Under the pieces are notes generated by a model. It had not been told where the DNA came from. It saw nothing but the letters and a program-made list of their open reading frames with translations, and did not search any database. The position numbers were made by a program, and so were the translations under genes. 39,179 nucleotides of DNA from Deltaproteobacteria bacterium. GTDB lineage: Bacteria; Desulfobacterota; Syntrophia; Syntrophales; UBA5619. The stretch covers positions 1 through 39,179 of the forward strand of contig JAJFTY010000161.1 of assembly GCA_021372695.1 (NCBI GenBank), in the 5' to 3' direction. Positions within the stretch are counted from its first letter, which is position 1. Every line of letters starts with the position of its first letter. Of this stretch, positions 8,020-16,824 are shown one piece after another.

Positions 8020-8106
8020 TTAAACCGGGGACAGAATTACAGATAACGTGGCGTATTTCGAATCTGTCTCCGAAAAATGAGAGCTTTGAGTTTCTACCTT
8101 ATTGTT

Positions 8107-8199
8107 GTCACCCCGGCGAACCCCGGATCGGAGTCCGGGGCAGGCGCCGGGGTCCAGAAGGTTTTGAAAAGACTGGATACCGGCTTCCGCCGGTATGAC
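8107..8199. repeat. Palindromic dispersed element, copy 1
   Basis: The ends GTCA and TGAC are inverted. Inside are CCCCGG/CCGGGG hairpins and a CCAG ... CTGGAT pair flanking the centre. The same plan is seen at 27323-27414, so the two are taken as copies of one intergenic repeat family. Confidence 0.65.
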
Positions 8200-8269
8200 G
8201 GTTTGCCCAATTTCAGGAGTAATTCAAATCTCCTGAAACGTGGACAAAAAAGTTGAAGAGGTGATGCAT

Positions 8270-8566
8270 TTGGAGAAGACGAAGATCAGCAAGGAGCAGG
8301 TGGCCCATGTGGCCCACCTGGCGAGGCTGGAGTTCAGACCCGAGGAGATGGAGAAATTCACCTCCCAGTTGAACGACATCCTCCTCTACATGGACAAGTT
8401 GGGCGAGGTCGACACGGCCGGCGTCGAACCGGTCACCCATGCGATTGCCCGAAAGAACGCCTTCCGGGCAGATGAGGTCGTCGAATCCCTCCCCATCGAG
8501 GCTGCGCTGGCGAACGCACCCGAGGCGCGCGGGGGGTGCTTTATCGTCCCGAAAGTGATCGATTGA
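8270..8566 (+). CDS. gatC: Aspartyl/glutamyl-tRNA(Asn/Gln) amidotransferase subunit C
   Basis: About 98 residues with the GatC core I-S-K-E-Q-V-A-H-V-A-H-L-A-R-L-E and a C-terminal F-R-A-D-E-V segment followed by A-L-A-N-A-P-E. GatC stabilises the GatA-GatB complex, which amidates Glu-tRNA(Gln) and/or Asp-tRNA(Asn). The start is uncertain. TTG at 8270 has GAGGTG at 6 bases spacing; ATG at 8264 is in frame, but the same Shine-Dalgarno sequence abuts it; GTG at 8240 is also in frame. gatA follows, though not directly: 287 bases of hairpin and repeat DNA lie between them. Confidence 0.9.
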   Translation: MEKTKISKEQVAHVAHLARLEFRPEEMEKFTSQLNDILLYMDKLGEVDTAGVEPVTHAIARKNAFRADEVVESLPIEAALANAPEARGGCFIVPKVID

Positions 8567-8599
8567 GGGTGCGGCTTCGGACCGGGGGCGCATCCCGCA

Positions 8600-8623
8600 A
8601 TCCCCGCCTCTACCGGCGGGGAT
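8600..8623. repeat. Perfect 9-bp hairpin in the gatC-gatA gap
   Basis: ATCCCCGCC at 8600-8608 pairs with GGCGGGGAT at 8615-8623, with a 6-base loop. It has no T-run; it could attenuate read-through from gatC or belong to the neighbouring repeat. Confidence 0.55.
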
Positions 8624-8692
8624 CAGGGGCGCAGTCAAACAACGGGAGGATTCCTTGCCGGGAAGCACCGCCCGGAGGCGGGCTTCCAAAGG

Positions 8693-8812
8693 CCCCATAT
8701 GCTGCGTTGCGCTGCCCCCCTCGTCATTGCGGCGTACGGAAAAAGTACGCCTCATTCCTCGGGCGTTGCGCGCCTTGCCTCTGGAGCCTTTTGCGAAGCC
8801 GCACAGTGCAGG
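8693..8812. repeat. Dispersed intergenic repeat upstream of gatA
   Basis: A structured block containing two GCGTTGCGC motifs (near 8704 and 8764) on either side of a GGCGTAC/GTACGCC hairpin (8731-8737 and 8745-8751, loop GGAAAAA). It is free of codons fitting either neighbour. It resembles, from memory, a dispersed repeat of other Deltaproteobacteria; only one copy is in the window, so the repeat status needs a genome search. Confidence 0.5.
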
Positions 8813-8853
8813 CGACGAGTTGAAGGGAAATCAAGCAAAGGAAATGACTTAAG

Positions 8854-10311
8854 ATGGAACTCTATCGATTGACCATTCATGAACTGCTGGACCGGCTCCG
8901 GACGGGCGAGACCACCTCGGAAGCGATCACCGCCTCGGTCTTCGGCCGGATCGACGCCGTTGAAAAAGAGGTCCACTCCTACATCACGCTGATGCGGGAG
9001 ACGGCCATGGCCGATGCGGCGCGGGCGGATGAACTGATCCGCAAGGGCGACATCGGCGCACTGACCGGGATTCCGATCGCATTGAAGGACGTCCTCTGCA
9101 CCGGGGGCGTCCGGACGACGTGCGGCTCCCGGATTCTCGAAAACTTCATCCCGCCCTACGACGCGACCGTGGTCGAGAAGCTCCGGGCGGCGGGCGCGGT
9201 CTTCACCGGCAAGACGAATATGGACGAGTTCGCAATGGGCTCCTCCACGGAGAACTCCGCTTTCGGCGCGACGCGGAACCCCTGGGATCTCGAACGGATT
9301 CCCGGCGGCTCGAGCGGCGGCTCCGCGGCGGCGGTCGCGGCCGACGAATGCATCGCCTCAATCGGCTCCGATACCGGCGGCTCCATCCGCCAACCCGCAG
9401 CCCTCTGCGGCGTGGTCGGGATGAAGCCGACCTATGGCCGCGTCTCCCGCTTCGGCCTGATCGCCTTCGCCTCGTCGCTCGACCAGATCGGCCCCTTCAC
9501 GAAGGACGTGGAGGACTGCGCGATCATGATGAACGTGCTCGCCGGCTACGACCCGAAAGAGTCGACCTCGGTGCCCGAGGAGGTCCCCGATTACCGGCAG
9601 TTCCTGGGCCGGGGGATCGCCGGGTGGAAGGTCGGCATCCCGAAGGAGTACTTCATAGCCGGGATCGACCCCGAGGTCGAGGCGGCCGTCCGCGAAGCCA
9701 TCCGGACCGTCGAGGCGGCGGGGGCGACCTGTGTCGAGGTCTCGCTCCCACACACCGAGTACTGCCTTGCCGTCTACTACGTGGTCGCCCCGGCGGAGGC
9801 CTCCTCCAACCTGGCCCGCTACGACGGCGTGAAGTACGGCTTCCGCTCGACGGAGGGGCGCGACCTCCTGGAGATGTACAAGAAGAGCCGCGCCGCGGGC
9901 TTCGGCGCCGAGGTGAAGCGGCGGATCATGATCGGCACCTACGCCCTCTCGTCGGGCTACTACGACGCCTACTACAAGAAGGCCTCCCAGGTGCGCGGCC
10001 TGATCAAGCGGGATTTCGACGAGGCGTTCGCCCGGTGCGACGTGATCCTCACCCCGACCACGCCCACCCCGGCCTTCAAGGTCGGCGAACGGACCGACGA
10101 TCCGATGCAGATGTACCTCTCGGACATCTTCACGATTTCGACCAACCTCGCCGGGATTCCGGGGATCTCCGTCCCCTGCGGCTTCACCCAGGCCGGACTC
10201 CCCATCGGGGTGCAGTTCCTGGCTGGCCATTTCCAGGAGGGGCGGCTCATCCAGTTCGCCTCTGCCTACGAGAAACAGGCCCATATCGCACAAAGGAGGC
10301 CTCAACTATAA
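8854..10311 (+). CDS. gatA: Aspartyl/glutamyl-tRNA(Asn/Gln) amidotransferase subunit A
   Basis: 485 residues, the usual length. It is an amidase-signature enzyme that releases ammonia from glutamine and channels it to GatB. The Ser-cisSer-Lys triad is present: Lys78 in I-A-L-K-D, Ser153 in G-G-S-S-G-G-S and Ser177 in D-T-G-G-S-I-R-Q. The stop codon shares one base with the gatB start (TAATG), so the two are translated together. The window shows no GlnRS or AsnRS, so which tRNA is amidated in this organism cannot be told from here. Confidence 0.97.
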   Translation: MELYRLTIHELLDRLRTGETTSEAITASVFGRIDAVEKEVHSYITLMRETAMADAARADELIRKGDIGALTGIPIALKDVLCTGGVRTTCGSRILENFIPPYDATVVEKLRAAGAVFTGKTNMDEFAMGSSTENSAFGATRNPWDLERIPGGSSGGSAAAVAADECIASIGSDTGGSIRQPAALCGVVGMKPTYGRVSRFGLIAFASSLDQIGPFTKDVEDCAIMMNVLAGYDPKESTSVPEEVPDYRQFLGRGIAGWKVGIPKEYFIAGIDPEVEAAVREAIRTVEAAGATCVEVSLPHTEYCLAVYYVVAPAEASSNLARYDGVKYGFRSTEGRDLLEMYKKSRAAGFGAEVKRRIMIGTYALSSGYYDAYYKKASQVRGLIKRDFDEAFARCDVILTPTTPTPAFKVGERTDDPMQMYLSDIFTISTNLAGIPGISVPCGFTQAGLPIGVQFLAGHFQEGRLIQFASAYEKQAHIAQRRPQL

Positions 10312-11747
10312 TGGAATTCGAACCGGTCATCGGGCTGGAGATCCACGCCCAGCTTCTCACGGATGCGAAGATTTTCTGCGGCTGCTCGACGAAATTCGGG
10401 GCGGCCCCCAACAGCCACACCTGCCCCATCTGCCTCGGCATGCCCGGGGTGCTGCCCGTACTCAACCGGAAGGTCGTGGAATTCATGATCCGGATGGCGC
10501 TCGCCACCAACTGCCGTGTCAACCGGGAGTGCAGCTTCGCCCGGAAGAACTACTTCTACCCCGATCTTCCCAAGGGATACCAGATCTCCCAGTACGCCGC
10601 GCCGCCCGCCGAGCACGGCTTCGTCGAGGTGGAGGTGAACGGCGGGAAAAAGCGGATCGGGATCACCCGGATCCACATGGAGGAGGACGCGGGGAAACTG
10701 ATGCACGACGAGCGCACCCCCGTGAGCATGGTCGACCTGAACCGGACGGGCGTCCCGCTGATCGAGATCGTGAGCGAGCCGGACATCCGGAGCGCCGAGG
10801 AGGCCGCGGCCTACCTCCGGCGCCTCCACGAGACCCTGGTCTACCTCGAAATCTGCGACGGGAACATGGAGGAGGGGAGCTTCCGCTGCGACGCGAACGT
10901 CTCGCTCCGGCCGAAAGGGACCGAGCCCTTCGGCACGCGGGCGGAGCTGAAGAACATGAACTCCTTCCGGAACGTCCAGCGGGCCCTCGAATACGAGATC
11001 AAGCGCCAGCAGTACGTGCTGGAGGCGGGCGGCGAGGTGGTCCAGGAGACGCGCCTCTGGGACGACACGGCGGGCGTGACCCAGCCCATGCGGGGCAAGG
11101 AGGAGGCCCACGACTACCGCTACTTCCCCGATCCCGACCTGGTTCCCATCGTGATCGACGAGGCCTGGGTTGAGGAGGTGCGCAAGAGCCTGCCCGAGCT
11201 GCCCCTGGAGAAGCGGGAGCGGTTCGTCCGGGATTACCAGATCTCCGCCTACGATGCGGGCGTCCTCACCGCGAGCTGCGCGCTCGCCGACTACTTCGAG
11301 GAGGCGGCCAGACTCTCCGGCCAGCCGAAGATCGCGGCCAACTGGGTCATGGGCGACGTGCTCCGGCTCCTGAACGAAGAGAAGCGGGATATCCGGGAGT
11401 GCCGCATCACACCGGCCTCGCTGGGTGCGATGATCCGCCTCATCCAGGCAGGGACGATCAGCGGGAAGATGGCCAAGGAGATCGTCGAGGAGATGTACAC
11501 AAGCGGCAAGACGCCCGAGGCGATCATCGCGGAGAAGGGGCTCGTCCAGATCACCGATGAGGCGGCCCTCGAAGCCACAGTCGCTTCGATCATGGAGAAG
11601 AACCCCGAGCAGGTCGCCCAGTACCGGGCCGGCCGGGAGAAGGTTTTCGGTTTCTTCGTCGGCCAGGCGATGAAGGCGACGCAGGGGAAGGCGAACCCGA
11701 AACTCATCAACGACATCATCAGGCGGATGCTCGCGGGCGACAAGTGA
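10311..11747 (+). CDS. gatB: Aspartyl/glutamyl-tRNA(Asn/Gln) amidotransferase subunit B
   Basis: 478 residues from the ATG at 10311, preceded by AAAGGAGG. A longer in-frame reading back to 9120 runs through gatA in another frame and is an artefact. The N-terminus reads [10 protein letters not shown]; Cys23, Cys25, Cys38 and Cys41 form the GatB zinc site; [17 protein letters not shown] and [14 protein letters not shown] are family signatures. The C-terminal part is the YqeY-like tRNA-binding tail. GatB activates the misacylated tRNA with ATP and transfers the ammonia. It overlaps gatA by 1 base and mtnA by 1 base. Confidence 0.97.
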   Translation: MEFEPVIGLEIHAQLLTDAKIFCGCSTKFGAAPNSHTCPICLGMPGVLPVLNRKVVEFMIRMALATNCRVNRECSFARKNYFYPDLPKGYQISQYAAPPAEHGFVEVEVNGGKKRIGITRIHMEEDAGKLMHDERTPVSMVDLNRTGVPLIEIVSEPDIRSAEEAAAYLRRLHETLVYLEICDGNMEEGSFRCDANVSLRPKGTEPFGTRAELKNMNSFRNVQRALEYEIKRQQYVLEAGGEVVQETRLWDDTAGVTQPMRGKEEAHDYRYFPDPDLVPIVIDEAWVEEVRKSLPELPLEKRERFVRDYQISAYDAGVLTASCALADYFEEAARLSGQPKIAANWVMGDVLRLLNEEKRDIRECRITPASLGAMIRLIQAGTISGKMAKEIVEEMYTSGKTPEAIIAEKGLVQITDEAALEATVASIMEKNPEQVAQYRAGREKVFGFFVGQAMKATQGKANPKLINDIIRRMLAGDK

Positions 11748-12886
11748 TGGAAGAGCCGGTCCGCACGATTTGCTGGAAAGACGATGCCGTGGTCCTGCTC
11801 GACCAGCGGGCCCTGCCGCTCACGGAGCGATACCTCACCTGCAGGGACTACCGGGACATCCTCGCGGCGATCCGGGACCTCACCGTGCGCGGGGCGCCGG
11901 CGATCGGCGTCGCGGCGGCCATGGGGATCGCCCTCGGCGCCCTCAGGCTTTCCGGCGCCTCTCCCGAGGATTTCAAGCGTGCCTTCGCCGCGATCTGTGC
12001 CGAGTTCGCAGCCACGCGGCCGACGGCCCGGAATCTCTTCTGGGCAATCGAGCAGATGAAGCGCTGCTGTGCAGCGGCCTTGGACTGCGGGCCGGAGGCC
12101 GCCGCGGGTGTGGTGAATTCCGGCGATTTCCACCGGGGAGTTCGCGAGGCCCTCATTGCCGAGGCGATCCGGATTGGCGCAGAGGATATCGCGATCAACC
12201 GCCGCCTCGGGCAACACGGACGGAGCCTGATCCCGGAGAACGCCCGGATCATCACCCACTGCAACGCCGGCGCCCTTGCCACCGCCGGCTACGGGACCGC
12301 CCTGGGCGTCATATTTGCGGCCCAGGAAGAGGGTAAGACCTTCCACGTCTACGCGGACGAAACCCGCCCCGTCCTCCAGGGGGCGAGGCTGACCGCCTGG
12401 GAGCTCATGCGGGGGGGAATCCGCTGCACGCTGATTGCAGACAACATGGCGGGCGCGCTCATGCAGCGGGGCGGGGTCGACCTGGTCATCGTGGGGGCGG
12501 ACCGGATCGCCGCAAACGGAGACACGGCGAACAAGATCGGGACCTATCCGCTCGCCGTCCTCGCGCAGGCGCACGGAATTCCCTTCTACGTCGCGGCGCC
12601 CCTCTCGACGATCGACCCGGCACTTCCGGACGGCAAGGCGATTCCGATCGAGGAGCGGGACCCCGGGGAGATGACCCATCTCTGCGGCGTCCGGACCGCA
12701 CCCGAGGGGATCGCAGTGTGGAATCCCGCCTTCGACGTGACCCCCAACCGCCTGATCGCGGCGATCGTGACCGAGGCGGGCGTGATCCGCCCGCCCTTCG
12801 CGGCAGGCATCCGTGAATCCCTGAAGAACCAGGGCCAGACCTCGCCGCCCGAACGGGCGGCCAACCGGCCGGAGAGTGAAACGTGA
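11747..12886 (+). CDS. mtnA: S-methyl-5-thioribose-1-phosphate isomerase
   Basis: 379 residues from the ATG at 11747, which overlaps the gatB stop (TGATG). It converts methylthioribose-1-phosphate to methylthioribulose-1-phosphate in methionine salvage. Diagnostic segments are V-R-G-A-P-A-I-G-V-A-A-A at 47-58, I-T-H-C-N-A-G-A-L-A-T with catalytic Cys172, and G-A-D-R-I-A-A-N-G-D-T-A-N-K-I-G-T with Asp252. The C-terminal 25 residues are a polar extension. It sits in the same run as gatAB and the HAD gene. Other mtn genes are not nearby. Confidence 0.95.
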   Translation: MEEPVRTICWKDDAVVLLDQRALPLTERYLTCRDYRDILAAIRDLTVRGAPAIGVAAAMGIALGALRLSGASPEDFKRAFAAICAEFAATRPTARNLFWAIEQMKRCCAAALDCGPEAAAGVVNSGDFHRGVREALIAEAIRIGAEDIAINRRLGQHGRSLIPENARIITHCNAGALATAGYGTALGVIFAAQEEGKTFHVYADETRPVLQGARLTAWELMRGGIRCTLIADNMAGALMQRGGVDLVIVGADRIAANGDTANKIGTYPLAVLAQAHGIPFYVAAPLSTIDPALPDGKAIPIEERDPGEMTHLCGVRTAPEGIAVWNPAFDVTPNRLIAAIVTEAGVIRPPFAAGIRESLKNQGQTSPPERAANRPESET

Positions 12887-13521
12887 AAGATAAAAATTTA
12901 CTTTTGTTCGACTTTGACGGGGTCCTCCTGGACTCGCTCGACCTCTATTCGGCGGCGGTGATCCGCTGCCTGGAGCGGATCGGGACCCCGATCGTGAAGA
13001 GCCGGGAGGATTACCTGGAGCTCTTCGATGGGAACTTCTACGAATCGATGGCGGAGCGGGGTGTGGACCTGGCGGCCTTCTCCCGCGCCGCCAAGGAGAT
13101 CATGCCCGGGATCGACTACGACTCCATGGCGCCTTACGACGGCCTCATCCCTGTCCTCGAAGCCCTGAACCAAAACCATCGGCTCGTGGTCATCTCCTCG
13201 AACGGCTCCCGGACCATCCGCAAGATTCTCGAACGGTGCGGATTCGATCCCTATTTCGAAGAGATCCTCGGCTCGGATTTCCTCCTGAGCAAGAAGGACA
13301 AGATCGCCCACGCGCTTGCGAAGTACGGCACCCAGGCGGAGCGGACCTTCTACATCGGCGACACGGCGGGGGATGTCTTCGAGGCCCGGGCCGCCGGCGT
13401 CCGGACCGTGGCCGTCACCTGGGGCTGGCACAGCCGGGAGAGGCTCGTCGCCGCCAACCCCGATTTTCTCGTCGACTCACCCGAGGGGCTTCTCCGGATC
13501 GGGTCGGGCTCTGGGATCTGA
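12883..13521 (+). CDS. HAD-superfamily hydrolase (phosphoglycolate phosphatase-like)
   Basis: 212 residues with a GTG start that overlaps the mtnA stop by 4 bases (GTGA). HAD motifs are complete: D10-F-D-G-V-L-L-D-S with nucleophile Asp10 and Asp12, V-I-S-S-N-G-S (motif II), a Lys in L-S-K-K-D-K (motif III region) and Y-I-G-D-T-A-G-D (motif IV). An alpha-helical cap follows the first motif, as in the subfamily of phosphoglycolate phosphatase. The order mtnA-HAD might hint at a phosphatase in methylthioribose metabolism, but family resemblance to MtnX or MtnC is not visible. Substrate unknown. Confidence 0.85.
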   Translation: MKDKNLLLFDFDGVLLDSLDLYSAAVIRCLERIGTPIVKSREDYLELFDGNFYESMAERGVDLAAFSRAAKEIMPGIDYDSMAPYDGLIPVLEALNQNHRLVVISSNGSRTIRKILERCGFDPYFEEILGSDFLLSKKDKIAHALAKYGTQAERTFYIGDTAGDVFEARAAGVRTVAVTWGWHSRERLVAANPDFLVDSPEGLLRIGSGSGI

Positions 13522-13532
13522 AACCCGACCCG
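13500..13532 (+). terminator. 9-bp hairpin spanning the HAD stop codon
   Basis: CGGGTCGGG at 13500-13508 pairs with CCCGACCCG at 13524-13532; the stop codon lies in the loop. GC-rich, no T-run: a possible end of the gat-mtnA-HAD transcript. Confidence 0.4.
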
Positions 13533-13627
13533 GGACTCCTCAAACCCGCCAACAGCATGCCTGCCGTCCTTTCCCGGACGGACGGATGGTAACTTCCGGT
13601 TACCACTATCCTCTCATTCAATCGTCA

Positions 13628-13656
13628 TTGTCGATGCCCCCCCGATTGACTATTCT
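13628..13656 (+). promoter_or_regulatory. Candidate promoter of the rubredoxin-cupin gene
   Basis: TTGTCG at 13628-13633, 17-base spacer, TATTCT at 13651-13656; each box matches 4 of 6. The ATG is 64 bases further on. Confidence 0.4.
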
Positions 13657-13719
13657 CTGTATCCCGGGTGAAGGACGAGGAGTCGCTCTTCCCGGATCTT
13701 ACATCAGGAGGGTTGGATC

Positions 13720-14175
13720 ATGAAAAAGTGGCGTTGTACCGTATGCGGATACGTCCATCAGGGGGAGAAACCGCCCGAGAAATGTCCGAACTGCGGCGCA
13801 CCCCGGGAGAAGTTCGAGGAATACAAGGAAGGCAGTGATGTCATCCACCTGCCGTACGGCCTGAAGGTCTCTTACGGCAGCGTGCCCGAAGTCAACCCGT
13901 TCTTCGGCGACTACGCCTCGCTTGCGCCTTTCGTCTACAACCTGCCGGTGGGTAAGAGCATCCCTCTTCACAAGCACCCGACGAGCGACGAGCTCTTTTA
14001 CATCATCAAGGGGAAGTTCCGGTTCCGGGTGGGGGAGCGGACGCTTGTGGCCGTGCCGGGCGACCTGGTGCAGGGAAAGATGGATATCCCCCACACGTTC
14101 GAGAACATCGGCGACGAGCACGGGGTGTTCCTGTCGGTCAAGGGGCCCAAGCCGGTCACGACCGTTTTTCTGTAG
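13720..14175 (+). CDS. Rubredoxin-like domain fused to a cupin
   Basis: 151 residues, AGGAGGG before the ATG. Residues 1-30 form a rubredoxin-type knuckle domain with Cys6, Cys9, Cys22 and Cys25 (C-T-V-C-G-Y and C-P-N-C-G-A-P), like the C-terminal domain of rubrerythrin. Residues 65-150 form a cupin barrel: His84-x-His86 with Glu91 (motif 1), and P-G-D-L-V ... I-P-H125 (motif 2), so a complete 3-His/1-Glu metal site is likely. The pair suggests an iron redox centre serving a metal-dependent cupin, or simple iron/zinc sensing. No function is established for this fusion that I can name. Monocistronic. Confidence 0.85.
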   Translation: MKKWRCTVCGYVHQGEKPPEKCPNCGAPREKFEEYKEGSDVIHLPYGLKVSYGSVPEVNPFFGDYASLAPFVYNLPVGKSIPLHKHPTSDELFYIIKGKFRFRVGERTLVAVPGDLVQGKMDIPHTFENIGDEHGVFLSVKGPKPVTTVFL

Positions 14176-14332
14176 ACGTGATGGGCCGAATGACGGCGCT
14201 GGGCCTCGCCGGGCCGGAGCAGGGGAATCCCCGTTCGCTCGAGTGAGGAGCTCGATACATACGGTTTCCGGAGCGGTCCCCGCCGTGCTGTTCACCGGTT
14301 TGTGACGCGGGATTGGAAAGAGAGGTTGAGCG

Positions 14333-15628
14333 ATGGGAATCAGCTCACGTGCGCGACTCTTCGTGTTGCTGCTGGCGGTGATCCTGTCGGCGCCGGCGGG
14401 ACTTCGGGCGCAGGCAGCGGAGGAAGGCGCTGCCGCCGGGGAAAACTACGCATACAGCCAGGAGCAGCTTGACCGATTGCTCGCCCCGATTGCGCTCTAT
14501 CCGGATACACTGCTTTCCCAGATTCTGATGGCAGCCACTTACCCGCTGGAGGTCGTGGAGGCGGATCGCTGGATGAAAGTGAACCCTAGTCTGAGCGGTG
14601 ACGCACTCGACGAGGCCTTGAAGCAGAAGCCGTGGGATGTGAGCGTGAAATCGCTCTGTCACTTCCCCCGGCTCTTGGCCACCATGAGCGAGAAATTGGA
14701 GGACACCCAGTCTCTGGGAGACGCCTTTCTGGGCCAGCAGGATCAGGTCATGGATACGATCCAGAGGCTGCGGGCCAAGGCGCGGGCCGCCGGGAGCCTC
14801 GTTTCGACGGACAGGCAAAGGGTGTACATGGCAGACCAGAATATCGCCATCGAGCCCGTTACCCCGGACGTGATCTACGTTCCCGCCTACGATCCATGCT
14901 GGGCCTACGGTCCATGGTGGTATCCCGTCTGCTATCCCCCCTGGTTCTGGTGGCCCGGCTTTGCCGTCAGCGTGGGTTTCTTCTGGGGTCCGCCCATTTT
15001 CGTCGGCCCCCTAGACTTCTGGTGCGGGTTCTTCTGGCCTCGTCACCGGCTCTTCGTCAATGTGAATAAGACTGTCGTGGTCGGCAGGCTCGGAATCACC
15101 CGGTTGCATGGCGGTGCCGAAGTCTGGGAGCACGACCCGTCCCATCGCAGGGGGGTGGCCTACCGCAGCGCCGCAACGGCGGAGCGGTTCGGACAGATGC
15201 CGCGACCGGGTGTGGAGGCGAGGCGCGCCTTCAGGGGTTTCGCACCCGAGGGCAGAGGGGCGGCTCCGCTGGCAAGACCGGAAGGCAGGCCAGTGGTTCC
15301 GCCTTCCGCCGGGCGCGGAGGGGCTGAAGGAATGAGCCGTCCGCCCGCGGAACGAAACGTGAGGCCCGAAGGCAGGGCCGTTCCCGGAAGCCGGCCCAGC
15401 GGCGAGATGTCCGTTCCCCGTCCGCCGAGCGTCCCACAGCCCAGGACCTTCAGCCCATTCGAAGGCTTCGGGCACAGCGGTCCTGAAGTGACGCAGCACA
15501 GCGAACGCGGTTTCCAGAGCATGGGCGGCGGCGCCCGAGGCGGTGGTTTCGGCGGCGGCGGCGGATCCCGAGGGGGTGGATCCGTTCAAGTTCCCAGCGG
15601 CGGCCATGGAGGCGGACGGGGCAGGTAA
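14333..15628 (+). CDS. DUF3300 family secreted protein
   Basis: 431 residues. A signal peptide (about 1-28, ending L-R-A-Q-A) sends it out of the cytoplasm. The DUF3300 domain (about 40-260) begins L-D-R-L-L-A-P-I-A-L-Y-P-D-T-L-L and includes L-E-V-V-E-A-D-R-W and V-I-Y-V-P-A-Y-D-P. It is followed by a striking Trp/Phe/Pro-rich stretch (about 183-235) and a low-complexity Arg/Pro then Gly-rich tail. Function of the family is unknown. It is followed after 47 bases by a DUF2950 gene, its usual partner, which supports a joint envelope role. Confidence 0.9.
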   Translation: MGISSRARLFVLLLAVILSAPAGLRAQAAEEGAAAGENYAYSQEQLDRLLAPIALYPDTLLSQILMAATYPLEVVEADRWMKVNPSLSGDALDEALKQKPWDVSVKSLCHFPRLLATMSEKLEDTQSLGDAFLGQQDQVMDTIQRLRAKARAAGSLVSTDRQRVYMADQNIAIEPVTPDVIYVPAYDPCWAYGPWWYPVCYPPWFWWPGFAVSVGFFWGPPIFVGPLDFWCGFFWPRHRLFVNVNKTVVVGRLGITRLHGGAEVWEHDPSHRRGVAYRSAATAERFGQMPRPGVEARRAFRGFAPEGRGAAPLARPEGRPVVPPSAGRGGAEGMSRPPAERNVRPEGRAVPGSRPSGEMSVPRPPSVPQPRTFSPFEGFGHSGPEVTQHSERGFQSMGGGARGGGFGGGGGSRGGGSVQVPSGGHGGGRGR

Positions 15629-15675
15629 GCAGATCGAGCTCATTTGGCGGATCGCGGTCTGAGGGAGGGAATAAC

Positions 15676-16635
15676 ATGGTACCGACCATATACAGGAAAC
15701 GAGCCGGTTTGATGAAAGGGGCGGTCGCCATTGCCGCAGCCCTGATTCTTGTTGGATTCGCCGGGGGCAGCAGCCATGCGGCGAAGGTGAGCGAGAAGAC
15801 CTTCCATTCTCCGGAAGAGGCCTTCACCGAGATGGTGGCAGCCATGAGGGAGGGCAATGAAAGAAGGCTCTCGGCCGTTTTCGGCGCCGAAAGCAAAGCG
15901 CTTTTCCCCGCGGCCGAAGGAACCCGGGGAGAGACCTATGCGGAGTTTCTCAAAGCATACGAAGAGAAGAAGAGGGTGGAGATGGCGGGCGACGGGAAAG
16001 CCGTGCTCCACGTCGGCAACAACGACTGGTCCTGGCCCATCCCCGTTGTCAAGGCGGGGAAGCTGTGGCACTTCGACACCCGGGCGGGCAAGAAGGAGAT
16101 CCTCGCCCGCAGGATCGGCCAGAACGAGGTGGCCGCCGTCCAGGTATGTCTTGCCTATGTCGACGCCCAGCGGGAATATGCCCAGGATCAACGCGCCGCC
16201 AAGGGAGTCGCGGAGTATGCCCGGAAATTCGCGAGCGCCGACGGCATGAAGGACGGTCTGCACTGGGAAGCCAAAGAGGGGGCAAAAGAGAGTCCTCTGG
16301 GGCCCGCGGTGGCGCAGGCGTGCAGGGTGAGTTTCTCGGGAGAGCAACTGGGCGGCAGTCCTCCCAAACCTTACCACGGATATTTCTACAAGATCCTGAC
16401 CAGGCAGGGGGCGCATGCCGCCGGGGGGACTTACGATTACGTGGTGGACGGCAAGATGATCGGTGGGTTCGCCCTGGTTGCCTATCCGGCAGCGTACGGT
16501 TCGACCGGGATCATGACGTTTATTGTAAATCAGGACGGAATCGTGTATCAGAAGAACCTGGGAAAAGAGACGGTCAGAAGTGCCGAGGCCATGACCAGCT
16601 TTGATCCGGACAAGAGCTGGACCCGGGTGGATTGA
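15676..16635 (+). CDS. DUF2950 family secreted protein
   Basis: 319 residues from the ATG at 15676, preceded by GGAGGGA. The N-terminus has a basic start and a hydrophobic signal (about 13-35, ending S-S-H-A-A). The body fits DUF2950: F-H-S-P-E-E-A-F near residue 42, W-H-F-D-T-R-A-G-K-K-E-I-L, Y-V-D-A-Q-R-E-Y-A and a late Y-H-G-Y-F-Y-K-I-L segment. The biochemical function is unknown. It is paired with the DUF3300 gene upstream on the same strand, an association common among proteobacteria, so the two products probably act together in the periplasm or at the cell surface. Confidence 0.9.
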   Translation: MVPTIYRKRAGLMKGAVAIAAALILVGFAGGSSHAAKVSEKTFHSPEEAFTEMVAAMREGNERRLSAVFGAESKALFPAAEGTRGETYAEFLKAYEEKKRVEMAGDGKAVLHVGNNDWSWPIPVVKAGKLWHFDTRAGKKEILARRIGQNEVAAVQVCLAYVDAQREYAQDQRAAKGVAEYARKFASADGMKDGLHWEAKEGAKESPLGPAVAQACRVSFSGEQLGGSPPKPYHGYFYKILTRQGAHAAGGTYDYVVDGKMIGGFALVAYPAAYGSTGIMTFIVNQDGIVYQKNLGKETVRSAEAMTSFDPDKSWTRVD

Positions 16636-16642
16636 ACCTTCC

Positions 16643-16664
16643 TCATCCGGACGGTCGCGGATGA
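16643..16664 (+). terminator. Hairpin after the DUF3300-DUF2950 pair
   Basis: TCATCCG pairs with CGGATGA around an 8-base loop, 8 bases after the DUF2950 stop. No T-run; weak candidate terminator. Confidence 0.35.
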
Positions 16665-16824
16665 AACGCCGCTGCGAAGTCGCCCGGGCACGCGACCCCA
16701 AACAGCCTGGAGAATCGGCAGAAGGACGCCCCCGGGCTCATGGTCCGGGAGCCCGGGCCGTAAGGATGTGTGAGGAGGAGATCGGAGTGGCTTCTGCGGC
16801 TTGGGCAGAGGCGAACCGACAAGG

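Larger units (their letters stand above)
7957..8269. other. 313-base gene-free stretch with two palindromic repeats
   Basis: No convincing gene on either strand. It holds the CTGTCCCC hairpin (7984-8019), a partial echo of the same motif (GGGGACAGA near 8027 and TCTGTCTCC near 8081) and the palindromic element at 8107-8199, then the leader of gatC. Confidence 0.7.

Noticed and set aside
9120..10310. N-terminal extension of gatB through gatA
   Set aside because: The extension is an Arg/Gly/Pro-rich alternate frame of gatA; GatB homology starts at the ATG at 10311 with its own ribosome-binding site.
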